Assembly: GCF_014697415.1 (NCBI RefSeq)
Contig: NZ_JACJRT010000007.1
Coordinates: forward strand, 124,001-188,000
Length of the DNA stretch: 64,000 nt
Source of the DNA: Cyanobium sp. FACHB-13342
GTDB lineage: Bacteria; Cyanobacteriota; Cyanobacteriia; PCC-6307; Cyanobiaceae
Direction of reading: 5' to 3'
Both the position numbers and the translations under genes were made by a program. Shown in pieces: positions 55,207 through 64,000 of this stretch. The notes under the pieces were generated by a model. That model saw only the letters and a list, made by a program, of their open reading frames with translations. It ran no database searches and was not told where the DNA came from. Position 1 is the stretch's first letter. Each line of letters starts with the position of its first letter.

Positions 55207-55396
55207 GCAGCAGCGCAACGATCGGATGGGGGACTTTACCGGCCAAAACGGCGAGCCATCGCGCCGAGACGGCTTGCGGCGCAATGCTTTTCAAAAAACG
55301 CCGCCCCAGGAGCTCCAGGCAGCTGGACCAGCAAGGCTGACTTAACGGCAGGCGCCCCGAACCCACCACAATGGATCCATTCACCGCAGGGCCTGG

Positions 55397-56485
55397 ATGG
55401 GCGTTCTCACAGCACTGGCGATCCTGGCGGGGCTGATCGTGGTGCACGAGGCGGGGCATTTCTTTGCCGCTACCTGGCAGGGCATCCGCGTCAGCAGCTT
55501 CTCGATCGGCTTCGGGCCGGTGCTGCTGGAGCGCCAGCGCCGCGGCGTGCAATTCGCCCTCCGCGCCATTCCCCTCGGCGGCTTCGTCGCCTTCCCCGAT
55601 GACGACGACGACAGCCCCATCCCCAAAAACGACCCCAACCTGCTCTCCAACCGGCCCCTGCCCCAGCGCGCCTTGGTGATTGCCGCTGGCGTACTCGCCA
55701 ACCTGCTGCTGGCCTACGCCGTGCTGCTCGGCCAGGGCCTGGTGCTCGGCATCCCCGCCGGCTTCAGCGCCACCCCCGGCGTGCTGGTGAGCGGCGTGCA
55801 GCCCGGCCAGGCCGCTGCCGCCGCCGGCCTCCAGCCCGGCGACCGCATCGTGAGCCTCGATGGCACCCCCCTCGGCGGTGGCCAGAGCGCCGTGGCGGCC
55901 TTGGTGGAGCGCATCAAGGCCGCCCCCGACCAGACCCTGCGCCTCGACGCCGAGCGCAACGGCCAAACCGTGCCCCTGCAGCTCACCCCCGCCGACCTCG
56001 GCGGCATCGGCCGCATCGGCGCCCAGCTCCAACCCAATGGCACCGAGGCCTTCCGCCCCGCCCGCGGCCCGCTGGAGCCCTTCCGCCAGGCCAACCACGA
56101 CTTCCAGCTGCTGCTGGGCCGCACCGTGGAGGGCTTCGTGACCCTCGCCACCCACTTCGGTGAAACCGCCGGCCAGGTGAGCGGTCCGGTGAAGATCGTG
56201 GAAATGGGCGCCTCGCTGGCCAAGCAGGGCGGCAGCAGCCTGTTCATCTTCACCGCCCTGATCTCGATCAACCTGGCGGTGCTCAATGCCCTGCCCCTGC
56301 CCCTGCTCGATGGCGGCCAGTTCGTGTTGCTGCTGCTCGAGGGCCTGCGGGGCAAGCCCCTGCCCGAGCGCTTCCAGATGGCATTCATGCAGTCGGGCTT
56401 TGTGTTTCTGGTGGGCCTCAGCGTGGTGCTGATCGTGAAGGACACCTCCCAGCTGCCGGCGGTGCAGCAGCTGCTGGCGCGCTGA
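55397..56485 (+). CDS. rseP: RseP-type site-2 protease (362 aa)
   Basis: Intramembrane zinc metalloprotease. The first helix carries the active-site motif VVHEAGHFFAA (HExxH) near residue 20. A PDZ domain follows (GVLVSGVQPGQAAAAAGLQPGDRIVSLDGTPL), and the C-terminal helix has the metal motif LNALPLPLLDGGQF (NxxPxPxLDG). It cleaves membrane-spanning anti-sigma factors or signal-peptide remnants. ATG at 55397. Its stop overlaps nth by 1 base (TGATG). The 190-base gap upstream contains nothing further that I can support. Confidence 0.95.
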   Translation: MGVLTALAILAGLIVVHEAGHFFAATWQGIRVSSFSIGFGPVLLERQRRGVQFALRAIPLGGFVAFPDDDDDSPIPKNDPNLLSNRPLPQRALVIAAGVLANLLLAYAVLLGQGLVLGIPAGFSATPGVLVSGVQPGQAAAAAGLQPGDRIVSLDGTPLGGGQSAVAALVERIKAAPDQTLRLDAERNGQTVPLQLTPADLGGIGRIGAQLQPNGTEAFRPARGPLEPFRQANHDFQLLLGRTVEGFVTLATHFGETAGQVSGPVKIVEMGASLAKQGGSSLFIFTALISINLAVLNALPLPLLDGGQFVLLLLEGLRGKPLPERFQMAFMQSGFVFLVGLSVVLIVKDTSQLPAVQQLLAR

Positions 56486-57138
56486 TGCCCCGCCTGGCCA
56501 GTGCCCGCAAACGTGCTCCCGAGTTGCTCGAGCGCCTCGGCGCCCTCTACCCCCACGCCACCTGCTCCCTCGACTGGCGCACCCCCTACGAGCTGCTGGT
56601 GGCCACCATGCTCTCGGCCCAGTGCACCGATGCCCGGGTCAACCTGGTGACCCCGGCCCTGTTTGAGCGCTTCCCCGATGCGGCCGCCGCCGCCGCGGTG
56701 GAGCCCGCCGAGGTGGAGCCCTATGTGCAGTCCACCGGCTTCTTCCGCAACAAGGCCAAGGCGATCGTGGGGGCCTCCCGCCTGCTGATGGAGCGCCACG
56801 GCGGCGAGGTGCCCCGCACCATGGAGGAGCTGCTGGTTCTGCCGGGCGTGGCCCGCAAAACCGCCTCGGTGGTGCTGGCCTGGTGCTTCGGCATCAACGC
56901 CGGCGTCACGGTGGATACCCACGTGAGTCGGCTGGCCCAGCGCCTCAAGCTCAGCCGCCACAGCGAGCCGCGGCGGATCGAGCCCGACCTGATGAAACTG
57001 GTGCCCCAGGCCCACTGGCAGGACCTCTCCATCCGGCTGATCTTCCACGGCCGCGCCGTGTGCACCGCCCGCAGCCCCCGCTGCGGCAGCTGCCCGATCG
57101 CCGACCTCTGCCCAATGGGGGGCAAGCCCGCAGGGTAA
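56485..57138 (+). CDS. nth: Endonuclease III (217 aa)
   Basis: Base-excision-repair glycosylase/lyase for oxidised pyrimidines. The helix-hairpin-helix is [18 protein letters not shown] with the catalytic Lys. The catalytic Asp is in [12 protein letters not shown], and the C-terminal [4Fe-4S] cluster loop is [17 protein letters not shown] (spacing 6-2-5). Length is normal. The start overlaps rseP by one base and the stop TAA lies within a TAAGCT sequence that may serve as a -10 element for rpsN. Confidence 0.97.
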   Translation: MPRLASARKRAPELLERLGALYPHATCSLDWRTPYELLVATMLSAQCTDARVNLVTPALFERFPDAAAAAAVEPAEVEPYVQSTGFFRNKAKAIVGASRLLMERHGGEVPRTMEELLVLPGVARKTASVVLAWCFGINAGVTVDTHVSRLAQRLKLSRHSEPRRIEPDLMKLVPQAHWQDLSIRLIFHGRAVCTARSPRCGSCPIADLCPMGGKPAG

Positions 57139-57173
57139 GCTCAAATCACGTATCCGATCGCAGCCCAGGCCGC

Positions 57174-57476
57174 ATGGCGAAGAAGTCGATGATTGCGCGC
57201 GATGTGAAGCGCAAGAAGATGGTGCAGCGCTTCGCCGCCAAGCGGGCTGCCCTGATGGCCGCCTTCAACGCTGCTGCCGATCCCATGGAGCGCCTGGAGA
57301 TCCACCGCAAGATCCAGGATCTGCCCCGCAATAGCGCCCCCACCCGCGTGCGCAACCGCTGCTGGGCCACCGGCAAGCCCCGGGGCGTCTACCGCGATTT
57401 CGGCCTCTGCCGCAACCAACTGCGCGAGCGCGCCCATAAGGGTGAGCTGCCCGGCGTGGTCAAGTCGTCCTGGTGA
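57174..57476 (+). CDS. rpsN: Ribosomal protein S14 (100 aa)
   Basis: Begins [20 protein letters not shown] and has the C-terminal RNA-binding signature [41 protein letters not shown]. It is the long S14 form with no zinc-binding CxxC. ATG at 57174 is clear, 35 bases after nth. The gene is outside the ribosomal protein operons, as is usual in cyanobacteria, and is followed by a terminator. Confidence 0.98.
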   Translation: MAKKSMIARDVKRKKMVQRFAAKRAALMAAFNAAADPMERLEIHRKIQDLPRNSAPTRVRNRCWATGKPRGVYRDFGLCRNQLRERAHKGELPGVVKSSW

Positions 57477-57499
57477 TGGCTGGCTCACCCCATTGATTC

Positions 57500-57523
57500 A
57501 GGCGCCTGCGGGCGCCTTTTTTT
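57500..57523 (+). terminator. Rho-independent terminator after rpsN
   Basis: The 7-bp stem AGGCGCC with GGCGCCT and loop TGCG is followed by seven T residues. It lies 23 bases after the rpsN stop and separates rpsN from pnp. Confidence 0.92.
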
Positions 57524-57531
57524 GTGGGCCT

Positions 57532-57595
57532 GCCTGCGGCCAAACGCGAGAAAAAGCGAAGGAAATCCCCTGTGGCCGCAGGCCAAATGCGAGAA
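57532..57595 (+). promoter_or_regulatory. Candidate regulatory stem and repeats in the pnp leader
   Basis: Two overlapping repeats occupy the spacer before pnp. An 11-bp perfect inverted repeat, GCCTGCGGCCA (57532-57542) with TGGCCGCAGGC (57573-57583), could form a stem with a 30-nt loop. A near-identical direct repeat, GGCCAAACGCGAGAA (57538) and GGCCAAATGCGAGAA (57581), differs at one base. In other bacteria pnp is autoregulated through a 5' leader stem cut by RNase III. The location here fits such a leader, but no transcription start is known. An AGGA ribosome-binding sequence follows at 57614. Confidence 0.55.
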
Positions 57596-57627
57596 TGGTC
57601 CTTGACAACAACAGGACATAAGCTCAC

Positions 57628-59754
57628 GTGCAAGGACAAACTCAGTCGATCTCCTTCGATGGTCGGGAGATCCGGCTGACCACCGGTCGGTTCGCCCCCC
57701 AGGCCGGGGGCTCGGTGATGGTCGAGTGTGGTGATACCTCGGTTCTGGTCACCGCCACCCGCTCCGGCGGTCGCGAAGGCATCGATTTCCTCCCCCTGAT
57801 CTGCGACTACGAAGAGCGGCTCTACGCCGCCGGTCGCATCCCCGGCAGCTTCTTCCGCCGCGAGGCGCGCCCCCCCGAGCGGGCGATCCTCACCTGCCGC
57901 CTGATCGATCGTCCGATGCGGCCCCTCTTCCCCAGCTGGATGCGCGATGACATCCAGGTGGTGGCCACCTGCCTATCGCTCGATGAGCGGGTGCCACCCG
58001 ACGTGCTCGCCGTCACCGGCGCCTCGATGGCCACCCTGCTCGCCAAGATCCCCTTCCACGGCCCCATGGCCGCGGTGCGGGTGGGCCTGCTGGGCGACGA
58101 CTTCGTGCTCAACCCCAGCTTCCGCGAGATCGAGCGCAGCGAGCTGGATCTGGTGGTGGCCGGCACGCCCGAGGGCGTGATCATGGTGGAAGCCGGCGCC
58201 AACCAGCTGCCCGAGCAGGACGTGATCGAGGCCATCGACTTCGGCTACGAAGCGGTGTGCGAGCTGATCAAGGCCCAGCAGAACCTGCTCAAGGAACTCG
58301 GCATCGAGCAGGTGATCCCCGAGGCCCAGGTGGTGGACGCCACCCTGCCCAGCTTCCTGGAGAAGGAATGTGCCAAGGGCATCGGTGAGGTGCTCAAGCA
58401 GTTCTCCCAGACCAAGCCCGAGCGCGACGAAAAACTCGACGCGATCAAGGCCGAGGTGAGCGAGAAGATCGCCGCCCTGGCCGAAGACGACCCGATCCGC
58501 GCCGCCGCTAGCGGCAAGGCCCTGGCCAACAGCTACAAGAGCCTCACCAAGCAGCTGATGCGCGCCCAGATCGTCAAGGACGGTAAGCGCGTCGATGGCC
58601 GCAACCTCGACGAGGTGCGTCCGATCAGTGCCGCCGCCGGCGTGCTGCCCAAGCGCGTGCACGGCTCGGCCCTGTTCCAGCGTGGCCTCACCCAGGTGCT
58701 CTCCTGCGCCACCCTCGGCACCCCGAGCGACGCCCAGGAGATGGACGACCTCAACCCGTCCACCGAGAAGCACTACCTGCACCACTACAACTTCCCCCCC
58801 TACTCCACCGGCGAAACCAAGCCGATGCGCTCCCCCGGCCGCCGCGAGATCGGCCACGGCGCCCTGGCCGAGCGGGCGATCGTGCCGGTGCTACCCAGCA
58901 AGGAATCCTTCCCCTACGTGCTGCGCGTGGTGTCGGAGTGCCTCAGCTCCAACGGCTCCACCTCCATGGGCTCGGTGTGCGGCAGCACCCTGGCCCTGAT
59001 GGATGCCGGTGTGCCCCTCAAGGCCCCCGTGAGCGGCGCCGCCATGGGCCTGATCAAGGAGGGCGACCAGGTTCGCATCCTCACCGACATCCAGGGCATC
59101 GAGGACTTCCTCGGCGACATGGACTTCAAGGTGGCCGGCACCGAGAAGGGAATCACCGCCCTGCAGATGGACATGAAGATCACCGGCCTCGACGTGAAAA
59201 CCGTGGCCGATGCGATCAACCAGGCCCGTCCGGCCCGCCTGCACATCCTCGAGAAGATGCTTGAGGCGATCGACAAGCCCCGCGACACCATGTCGCCCCA
59301 CGCCCCGCGCCTGCTCAGCTTCCGGATTGATCCGGAGCTGATCGGCACCGTGATCGGCCCCGGCGGCCGCACGATCAAGGGCATCACCGAGCGCACCAAC
59401 ACAAAGATCGACATCGAGGACGGCGGCATCGTCACGATCGCCAGCCACGACGGTGCCGCGGCCGAAGAGGCCCAGCGCATCATCGAAGGCCTCACCCGTC
59501 GCATCAGCGAAGGCGAGGTGTTCACCGGTGGCGTCACCCGGGTGATCCCGATCGGTGCCTTCGTGGAAATCCTGCCCGGCAAGGAGGGGATGATCCACAT
59601 CTCCCAGCTCTCCGAAGCCCGGGTGGAAAAGGTGGAAGACGTCGTCAACGTGGGCGATCAGGTGACCGTGCGCGTGCGCGAAATCGACAACCGCGGCCGC
59701 ATCAACCTCACCCTGCGCGGCGTGCCCCAGGCGGACGCCCCTGCACCGGCCTGA
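57628..59754 (+). CDS. pnp: Polyribonucleotide nucleotidyltransferase (708 aa)
   Basis: Phosphorolytic 3'-5' exoribonuclease. Two RNase PH-like core domains flank an all-helical linker: domain 1 from residue 1 ([20 protein letters not shown]) and domain 2 with [18 protein letters not shown] and [27 protein letters not shown] domain follows ([25 protein letters not shown]), then an S1 domain ([29 protein letters not shown]). GTG at 57628 is the first in-frame start after a ribosome-binding AGGA. Length and domain order are complete. It is followed by a strong terminator. Confidence 0.97.
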   Translation: MQGQTQSISFDGREIRLTTGRFAPQAGGSVMVECGDTSVLVTATRSGGREGIDFLPLICDYEERLYAAGRIPGSFFRREARPPERAILTCRLIDRPMRPLFPSWMRDDIQVVATCLSLDERVPPDVLAVTGASMATLLAKIPFHGPMAAVRVGLLGDDFVLNPSFREIERSELDLVVAGTPEGVIMVEAGANQLPEQDVIEAIDFGYEAVCELIKAQQNLLKELGIEQVIPEAQVVDATLPSFLEKECAKGIGEVLKQFSQTKPERDEKLDAIKAEVSEKIAALAEDDPIRAAASGKALANSYKSLTKQLMRAQIVKDGKRVDGRNLDEVRPISAAAGVLPKRVHGSALFQRGLTQVLSCATLGTPSDAQEMDDLNPSTEKHYLHHYNFPPYSTGETKPMRSPGRREIGHGALAERAIVPVLPSKESFPYVLRVVSECLSSNGSTSMGSVCGSTLALMDAGVPLKAPVSGAAMGLIKEGDQVRILTDIQGIEDFLGDMDFKVAGTEKGITALQMDMKITGLDVKTVADAINQARPARLHILEKMLEAIDKPRDTMSPHAPRLLSFRIDPELIGTVIGPGGRTIKGITERTNTKIDIEDGGIVTIASHDGAAAEEAQRIIEGLTRRISEGEVFTGGVTRVIPIGAFVEILPGKEGMIHISQLSEARVEKVEDVVNVGDQVTVRVREIDNRGRINLTLRGVPQADAPAPA

Positions 59755-59783
59755 AGCGAGGCAGGCTCACCTCTGCCAACCTG

Positions 59784-59812
59784 AAGCCGGTCACCCTGTG
59801 GCCGGCTTTTTT
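59784..59812 (+). terminator. Rho-independent terminator after pnp, abutting the next gene's start
   Basis: AAGCCGGTCAC with GTGGCCGGCTT forms an 11-bp stem (one T-G pair) around a CCT loop, followed by TTTTTT to 59812 (base composition of the tail as read). The ATG of the next gene is at 59814, so the stem occupies its ribosome-binding region. Confidence 0.9.
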
Positions 59813-59813
59813 C

Positions 59814-61292
59814 ATGCAAATCTCCTCTCCCCTGGCCACCCCGTTCCGACTCGACACCCGCTCCCTGGCCCTGTTTCGGATCCTGATCGCCGTGGTGGTG
59901 ATCATCGACCTGGGCACAAGGCTTTCGCTTGTGCAGGTGTTTCTCGGCAGCGGCGGCCTCCCCAACCCCGAAGATCCCACCCTGTTCCCCGCCTGGTTGT
60001 GGTCGGTGCATCGGCTTCACGGGGGGAGCACAACCGCCATCACCCTTCTACTTGTGCAGATGGGAGTGGCCGCAGCGGTGCTGGTGGGCTGGCGCAGCAG
60101 GCCAAGCTTCATTGCGCTCACCTTGCTCACCCTTTCGCTGCACAACGCCAACCCTTACATCCTCGATGGCGGCGATCGCAGCCTGATGGTGATGATGATC
60201 TGGGCCTGTTTTCTGCCCCTAGGCCAACACTGGTCGCTGGATGCCCGTCAGGGGCTGGTGCCAGCAGCCCCGCCGCCCAACGGGGTGTACTCCCTGGCCA
60301 GCATCACCTTCACCCTGCAGATCTGCCTGATCTATTGGGTGACGGTGAGCCACAAAAGTGTCGACCACTGGGTCATCCAGCGGGATGCCGTTTGGTATGC
60401 CCTCAACCTGGATCATTTCGCGACCCGCTTCGGCGCCTGGGCGGCCCGCTTTCAGCCATTCACCACCCTCAGCTCCATCACGGCCTATGCCATTCAGCTG
60501 CTGGCACCAATCGCCCTGCTCTGGCCCACCCGGATCTGGCAGGTGCGGCTGGGCGGCCTCATGGTGCTGGCCACCATGCACCTGGGCTTCATCCCCTTTC
60601 TGGAACTCGGACTGTTTCCCTGGATCAGCCTCGCCGGTCTGGTGGCCCTGATCCCTGGAGAGTTTTGGCCGCTGGTCGCCTGCCTCCAACCAGGCAGGCC
60701 AACCACCCAGGCCCAGAGCCCACAACCCGACGTCCCCTCACCTAAACCACCGCGGTACCGGTTACTCGAGCGGATCCACAACCCCCTGTTGATCCTTCTG
60801 ATCACCCTGGCCTTGATCACAACAGTGAGCGACCGCAGCCGCCCAGCAGGCCTGGCCCCCGAACTTGAACCCATCAAGGCCCTTGGCATTCACCAGCACT
60901 GGAAAATGTTTGCGCCCCTTCCCCAGCCCGTTGATTACTGGTTTGAAGTTGTGGAGACAGGCTCCTCTTCGCCAGGTTCACTCGGCCACCAAAGGCGCTT
61001 CGTGGTGCCTGGGCTTGAGCCCTTCACGGGCCCTGGAAATCCCCGTCGCCTAGGGCATCGGGTTCACACCCAACGCTGGCGCAAATTCATCGACAACCTC
61101 TACTCCCATCGCCACCGAGAAAACTTGGCACGGAGCTATATCCGCCAGCTCTGTCTTCAAACCGAGCCAGGAGAGGTTCCTGGTCGACAACATGAATGGG
61201 ATCTCGTGCGCATGGAAGAGCCAACCGGGGTTATGGGCGATCTAGCCAGCTACCCAGTTCGCCTTCCCATTGCCCGTTTCCGATGCCGGTGA
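59814..61292 (+). CDS. HTTM-domain membrane protein (492 aa)
   Basis: The N-terminal RLDTRSLALFRILIAVVVIIDLGTRL is the typical start of the HTTM (vitamin-K-dependent gamma-carboxylase-like) fold. About six to eight helices follow, including the segments HNANPYILDGGDRSLMVMMIWACFLPLG and IHQHWKMFAPLPQPVDYWFEV, both recurrent in bacterial HTTM proteins. The C-terminal 130 residues are soluble. Bacterial members have no proven carboxylase activity. The ATG at 59814 begins 2 bases after the pnp terminator, so expression needs a promoter inside or downstream of it, or read-through. The 3' end is 3 bases from the convergent O-antigen-ligase-like gene. Confidence 0.8.
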   Translation: MQISSPLATPFRLDTRSLALFRILIAVVVIIDLGTRLSLVQVFLGSGGLPNPEDPTLFPAWLWSVHRLHGGSTTAITLLLVQMGVAAAVLVGWRSRPSFIALTLLTLSLHNANPYILDGGDRSLMVMMIWACFLPLGQHWSLDARQGLVPAAPPPNGVYSLASITFTLQICLIYWVTVSHKSVDHWVIQRDAVWYALNLDHFATRFGAWAARFQPFTTLSSITAYAIQLLAPIALLWPTRIWQVRLGGLMVLATMHLGFIPFLELGLFPWISLAGLVALIPGEFWPLVACLQPGRPTTQAQSPQPDVPSPKPPRYRLLERIHNPLLILLITLALITTVSDRSRPAGLAPELEPIKALGIHQHWKMFAPLPQPVDYWFEVVETGSSSPGSLGHQRRFVVPGLEPFTGPGNPRRLGHRVHTQRWRKFIDNLYSHRHRENLARSYIRQLCLQTEPGEVPGRQHEWDLVRMEEPTGVMGDLASYPVRLPIARFRCR

Positions 61293-61295
61293 TCG

Positions 61296-62795
61296 TTAGA
61301 AAAAGAGCAAGCAGGCCGTACTGGGCAAGGACACCAAATCCGAAGGTCCCCAGCGAACGCCCCCAGGCAGCACCACCGACAGAACAATCAACAACACCCC
61401 AATCAGCGCAAGCAATCGACACTGCCCAAAGCGGGGGGTAAAGCGCTGCACTAGGCGCGGAGCTGGCAACGCAACAGCCGCAGCGGGCAACAGGCTGGGA
61501 ATCAGCACCAGCAGTAAGGCCAAGGACAGAGGTCTCAACCAAATATCGTCGACGAGTTGGTAAAAAAACAAGGACACCAGGAAAGGGAGGGCCATCGGCG
61601 AGGCCTGTCGCCATTGGGTCTTTGCCCAGGGCACAAAACCTGTGGTGAGCAACAGAGCACAGCCCGTGCCAGCGAACCCGCACCAGTACAGCAAAGCCAC
61701 CCAGATGTTATGGGGCCCGCAGAGGCTGGATCCCCAGGGAATCGCCTGGATTCCCTGGCCCCACACAGGAGAGAGCCAGGTCTTGCGAAGGTAAAGAACC
61801 CAAGTGGCCAGACGCACGCCGGAGGTCTGGATTCCAGAGGTCTGCGGCGAAGTGGTGAATTCCTGCGCGTTACGGCTGGCGAAATCCTGCAGGAAGCTTC
61901 CCGCATCGAGCAGCAGCGAGAAACCCACCGCCATGGCCATCGCCACCAGCCCCATGCGCAGAGCAGTTACCCAGAGCACACGCTGAGGGGCGGGGCTGCG
62001 ACGCCACTGCCACCACAGGGCCGCCAGGCCAAGGCCCATTGCCAGGAAAGCCCCATCACCACGACTGAGCACAAATTGGGCACAGCAGAGCACCGGTACC
62101 GCCCAACAGATCCCCCACCAGAACCTGCGTCGATACCGGATCAGGCCCTGCTGCAATTGCTGGAGCAATGGGATGAATGTCCAGAGCAGTAGCACGCTGA
62201 TCTGATTGGCCCAGCGGGAATTGAGATAGAGATAGGGAACCTCAAGCAACTCGCGGCCCCCCGGAGCCAGTCGACGCAGCCAGACGTAGGGCTGCAGTTC
62301 AAAGGCCCGCATCACCAGCCAGAGGCCCACATCAATCCCAACGAGGGCTACAGCCAAGAGGGCCAGGAGTCGAAAACCCTCATCCGTGCGCTGTCGCCAA
62401 GCCTCCACGAGCAATGGCATCAGCCCGAACTGCAACAACACCAATCCCAGAAAACCTAGGGAAATCCAGGGAATGGGGCCCAACAAACTGGCCACCACCG
62501 TGACCAGCGAAAACCCCAGCAGCCCCAGTCCATACCAACCTGAGGCGACTGGCCGACCCAACCAGGAGGCTGCCTGAGGCCGATAACACCAGGCCAGCAT
62601 CCCAAGGGCCAGCCCAACCTCCACAAGCCGATGGATCTGAAACTTGCCAATTGGATTGCCGACGCCGATCGAGGCAACGGCCCCAATCAACAGCAAAGCC
62701 AGATACCAGCGCAATGGACTCTCAAACAAACCTGGAAGTCGTTGGAGAGAAGAGCGATTTAGCCATGGGCGGTGCAGCGATGCAGGTGCCGTCAC
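61296..62795 (-). CDS. O-antigen ligase-like polytopic membrane protein (499 aa)
   Basis: Ten or more hydrophobic helices are present. Around residues 330-370 there is a longer polar loop (ASRNAQEFTTSPQTSGIQTSGVRLATWVLYLRKTWLSPVWGQG) followed by CGPHNIWVALLYWCG. In Wzy/WaaL ligases and polymerases this large loop holds the catalytic His, and PHNIWV matches the common PHNxyL motif. It may therefore ligate or polymerise a surface glycan, but it could also be a related exopolysaccharide protein. The C-terminus is hydrophobic. It converges with the HTTM gene and starts 79 bases from cysQ on the same strand. Confidence 0.75.
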   Translation of the reverse strand: MTAPASLHRPWLNRSSLQRLPGLFESPLRWYLALLLIGAVASIGVGNPIGKFQIHRLVEVGLALGMLAWCYRPQAASWLGRPVASGWYGLGLLGFSLVTVVASLLGPIPWISLGFLGLVLLQFGLMPLLVEAWRQRTDEGFRLLALLAVALVGIDVGLWLVMRAFELQPYVWLRRLAPGGRELLEVPYLYLNSRWANQISVLLLWTFIPLLQQLQQGLIRYRRRFWWGICWAVPVLCCAQFVLSRGDGAFLAMGLGLAALWWQWRRSPAPQRVLWVTALRMGLVAMAMAVGFSLLLDAGSFLQDFASRNAQEFTTSPQTSGIQTSGVRLATWVLYLRKTWLSPVWGQGIQAIPWGSSLCGPHNIWVALLYWCGFAGTGCALLLTTGFVPWAKTQWRQASPMALPFLVSLFFYQLVDDIWLRPLSLALLLVLIPSLLPAAAVALPAPRLVQRFTPRFGQCRLLALIGVLLIVLSVVLPGGVRWGPSDLVSLPSTACLLFF

Positions 62796-62873
62796 GCTGC
62801 GCAGTCAAGGAGTCTTGAAGGTAGCCAGAACAACCGACATCACCACCCCACTCACACAAAAATGCCCGCGCCG

Positions 62874-63809
62874 TTACACTCCAAAACCCGGATCAATCGT
62901 GGCCAGCGCTGCCGCTGCCTTGGTGCACAGCTCGGCATGGGACAGGCCATGGCTGGCGATTAGGCAGCCGGCCTGGCGGATGTCGCCGGTGTTGTAGCTG
63001 AGCGGTCGCCCATCGGCATGGCTGAAGGCGCCGCCGGCGGCCCGCAGCACCGCCTCGGGGGCAGCCATGTCCCAATCCTTGGGAGCGCTCTTGCCGGAGA
63101 GGGAGATGTAGAAATCGGTGTCGCCGCGCAGGATCGTGGCCACCTTGCCGCCCACGCTGCCGATCGCCTTGGTGTCGCCCAGGGCCAGGGCCGCGAGAAG
63201 CTGCTCCAGCCGCTGATCGCGGTGGTTGCGGCTGGCCACCAGCACCAGCTCGCCGAACGCCCGCCGGCCGCTGAAGCGCACCGGACTGCGGGCCCCGGCG
63301 CGGTTTTCGCACCAGGCCTCGCCGCTGGCCCCGTTAAGGGAGGGCATCACCCCCAGCCACAGCTCCTCCAGCTCCGGCAGCAGCACCACCCCCAGCACCG
63401 GTGTGCCGCCGTGCACGAGCGCCAGATGCACGGCGTACTCGCCGGTGCCCTGCAGGAAGTCTTTGGTGCCATCGAGGGGGTCAAGGATCCACAGCCACTC
63501 GGCGTCCAGGGGCTGGCCATCGATGAGCTGCTCCTTGGCGGTCTCCTCGCTCAGCACGGTCCAATCGGCAGCGGGGAACGCCGCGGCCAGCCCCTCCAGC
63601 AACCAGCGGTTCACCGCCAGATCGGCCGCGCTCACGGGGCCCTCGCCGCCCTCATCCACACGCAGTGCCCGGGGAAAGCCGTAGGGGGGCTGCTCGCCGC
63701 GGCCGTAGGCCAGCAGGATGTCGGCCGCCCCCCAGCTGAGCCGGCGCAGCTCCGCCAGCAGCCCCTCCAGCGCAATGCCCGAGGGCAGGGGGAGGGCAGC
63801 CGGCATCAT
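62874..63809 (-). CDS. cysQ: 3'(2'),5'-bisphosphate nucleotidase / inositol monophosphatase-family protein (311 aa)
   Basis: Removes the 3' phosphate from PAP produced by sulfate activation. The Mg2+ motif [26 protein letters not shown] (DPLDGT) is near residue 110, and the C-terminal [20 protein letters not shown] closes the metal site. The upstream helix with a conserved Glu is [10 protein letters not shown]. The same signatures occur in inositol monophosphatases, but domain spacing and the wording of DWDMAAPEA fit CysQ. ATG at 63809. The gene diverges from rsmI. Confidence 0.9.
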   Translation of the reverse strand: MMPAALPLPSGIALEGLLAELRRLSWGAADILLAYGRGEQPPYGFPRALRVDEGGEGPVSAADLAVNRWLLEGLAAAFPAADWTVLSEETAKEQLIDGQPLDAEWLWILDPLDGTKDFLQGTGEYAVHLALVHGGTPVLGVVLLPELEELWLGVMPSLNGASGEAWCENRAGARSPVRFSGRRAFGELVLVASRNHRDQRLEQLLAALALGDTKAIGSVGGKVATILRGDTDFYISLSGKSAPKDWDMAAPEAVLRAAGGAFSHADGRPLSYNTGDIRQAGCLIASHGLSHAELCTKAAAALATIDPGFGV

Positions 63810-63865
63810 GGTGGGGCAGGGATCAGCATTGTGCAGGAGCCCGCACCCAAGCCCACGCCCCCGCC

Positions 63866-64000
63866 GTGCAAGCCCCCGAACCCGCCCCCGGCGTGCTCTA
63901 TCTGGTGGGCACCCCCATCGGCAACCTGGCCGACCTCTCGCCCCGCGCCCGCCAGGTGCTCGCCGGCGTCAGCCGCATCGCCTGCGAAGACACGCGCCGC
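63866..64000 (+). CDS. rsmI: 16S rRNA (cytidine-1402-2'-O)-methyltransferase RsmI, N-terminal part (runs off the window)
   Basis: The 45 visible codons read [65 protein letters not shown] and ACEDTRR are the first two conserved motifs of RsmI (tetrapyrrole-methylase fold, SAM-binding). GTG at 63866 is the likely start. The gene continues past 64000. Confidence 0.93.
   Translation, partial: MQAPEPAPGVLYLVGTPIGNLADLSPRARQVLAGVSRIACEDTRR

Noticed and set aside
57602-57624. TTGACA-TAAGCT as a sigma-70 promoter for pnp
   Set aside because: The spacing of 11 bases is too short, and transcription would begin at or after the start codon.

Overview
The window is high-GC chromosomal DNA from a unicellular picocyanobacterium of the Cyanobium / high-GC Synechococcus type (inference). 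The cyanobacterial signature genes are chlorophyll synthase (chlG), a PetP-type cytochrome b6f small subunit, a phylloquinone-type MenG methyltransferase, a clpR-clpP tandem with an inactive ClpR, and the class I ketol-acid reductoisomerase ilvC. There are three tRNA genes (Leu-CAA, His-GUG, Ser-CGA) and an SRP RNA. No rRNA operon, CRISPR array, intact insertion sequence or prophage was seen.

Layout. 0-9 kb: murA tail, tRNA-Leu, argD-folC, a lumenal pentapeptide-repeat protein, a minus-strand FAD oxidase / amidohydrolase / DUF4359 operon, tRNA-His, and a two-gene operon resembling DgcN-DgcA (D-glutamate to N-acetyl-L-glutamate). 9-21 kb: miaB, ddl, a small membrane protein, ftsQ and ftsZ (a division/cell-wall cluster), SRP RNA, panB, hemW, a PIN-TRAM protein, clpR-clpP, ilvC and cobD. 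21-24 kb: a less GC-rich patch of very small, mostly secreted or membrane, poorly conserved genes. 24-36 kb: comEC, glyQ, an EAL protein, menG, hisF, petP, chlG, a class A PBP, rsmB, an alkyltransferase-like gene, trmH and an ABC permease. 36-45 kb: an accessory surface/signalling region with vapBC, a convergent response regulator and histidine kinase, a major type IV pilin, an HD-GYP remnant, a four-gene minor-pilin operon, a GGDEF-EAL protein and a second vapBC. 45-52 kb: lepA, a hypothetical gene, nfu, and a strikingly AT-rich four-gene minor-pilin operon. 52-64 kb: serS, a small gene pair, a broken substrate-binding protein, an outer-membrane-type protein, rseP-nth-rpsN-pnp, an HTTM membrane protein, an O-antigen-ligase-like protein, cysQ and the start of rsmI.

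The most interesting signal is the pilin region. Two minor-pilin operons about 8 kb apart have the same gene order (PilX-like, PilV-like, GspH-like, PilW-like). One has the genome's GC-rich composition and the other is strongly AT-rich, which suggests that the second was acquired or is a diversifying surface cassette. A pilA gene, three c-di-GMP loci (one a remnant) and two toxin-antitoxin modules lie nearby. Other leads are the D-glutamate recycling pair, 9-bp-period GTACAG arrays at three loci, short in-frame tandem duplications at stop codons, a repeat-rich pnp leader, and unusually tight gene overlaps.
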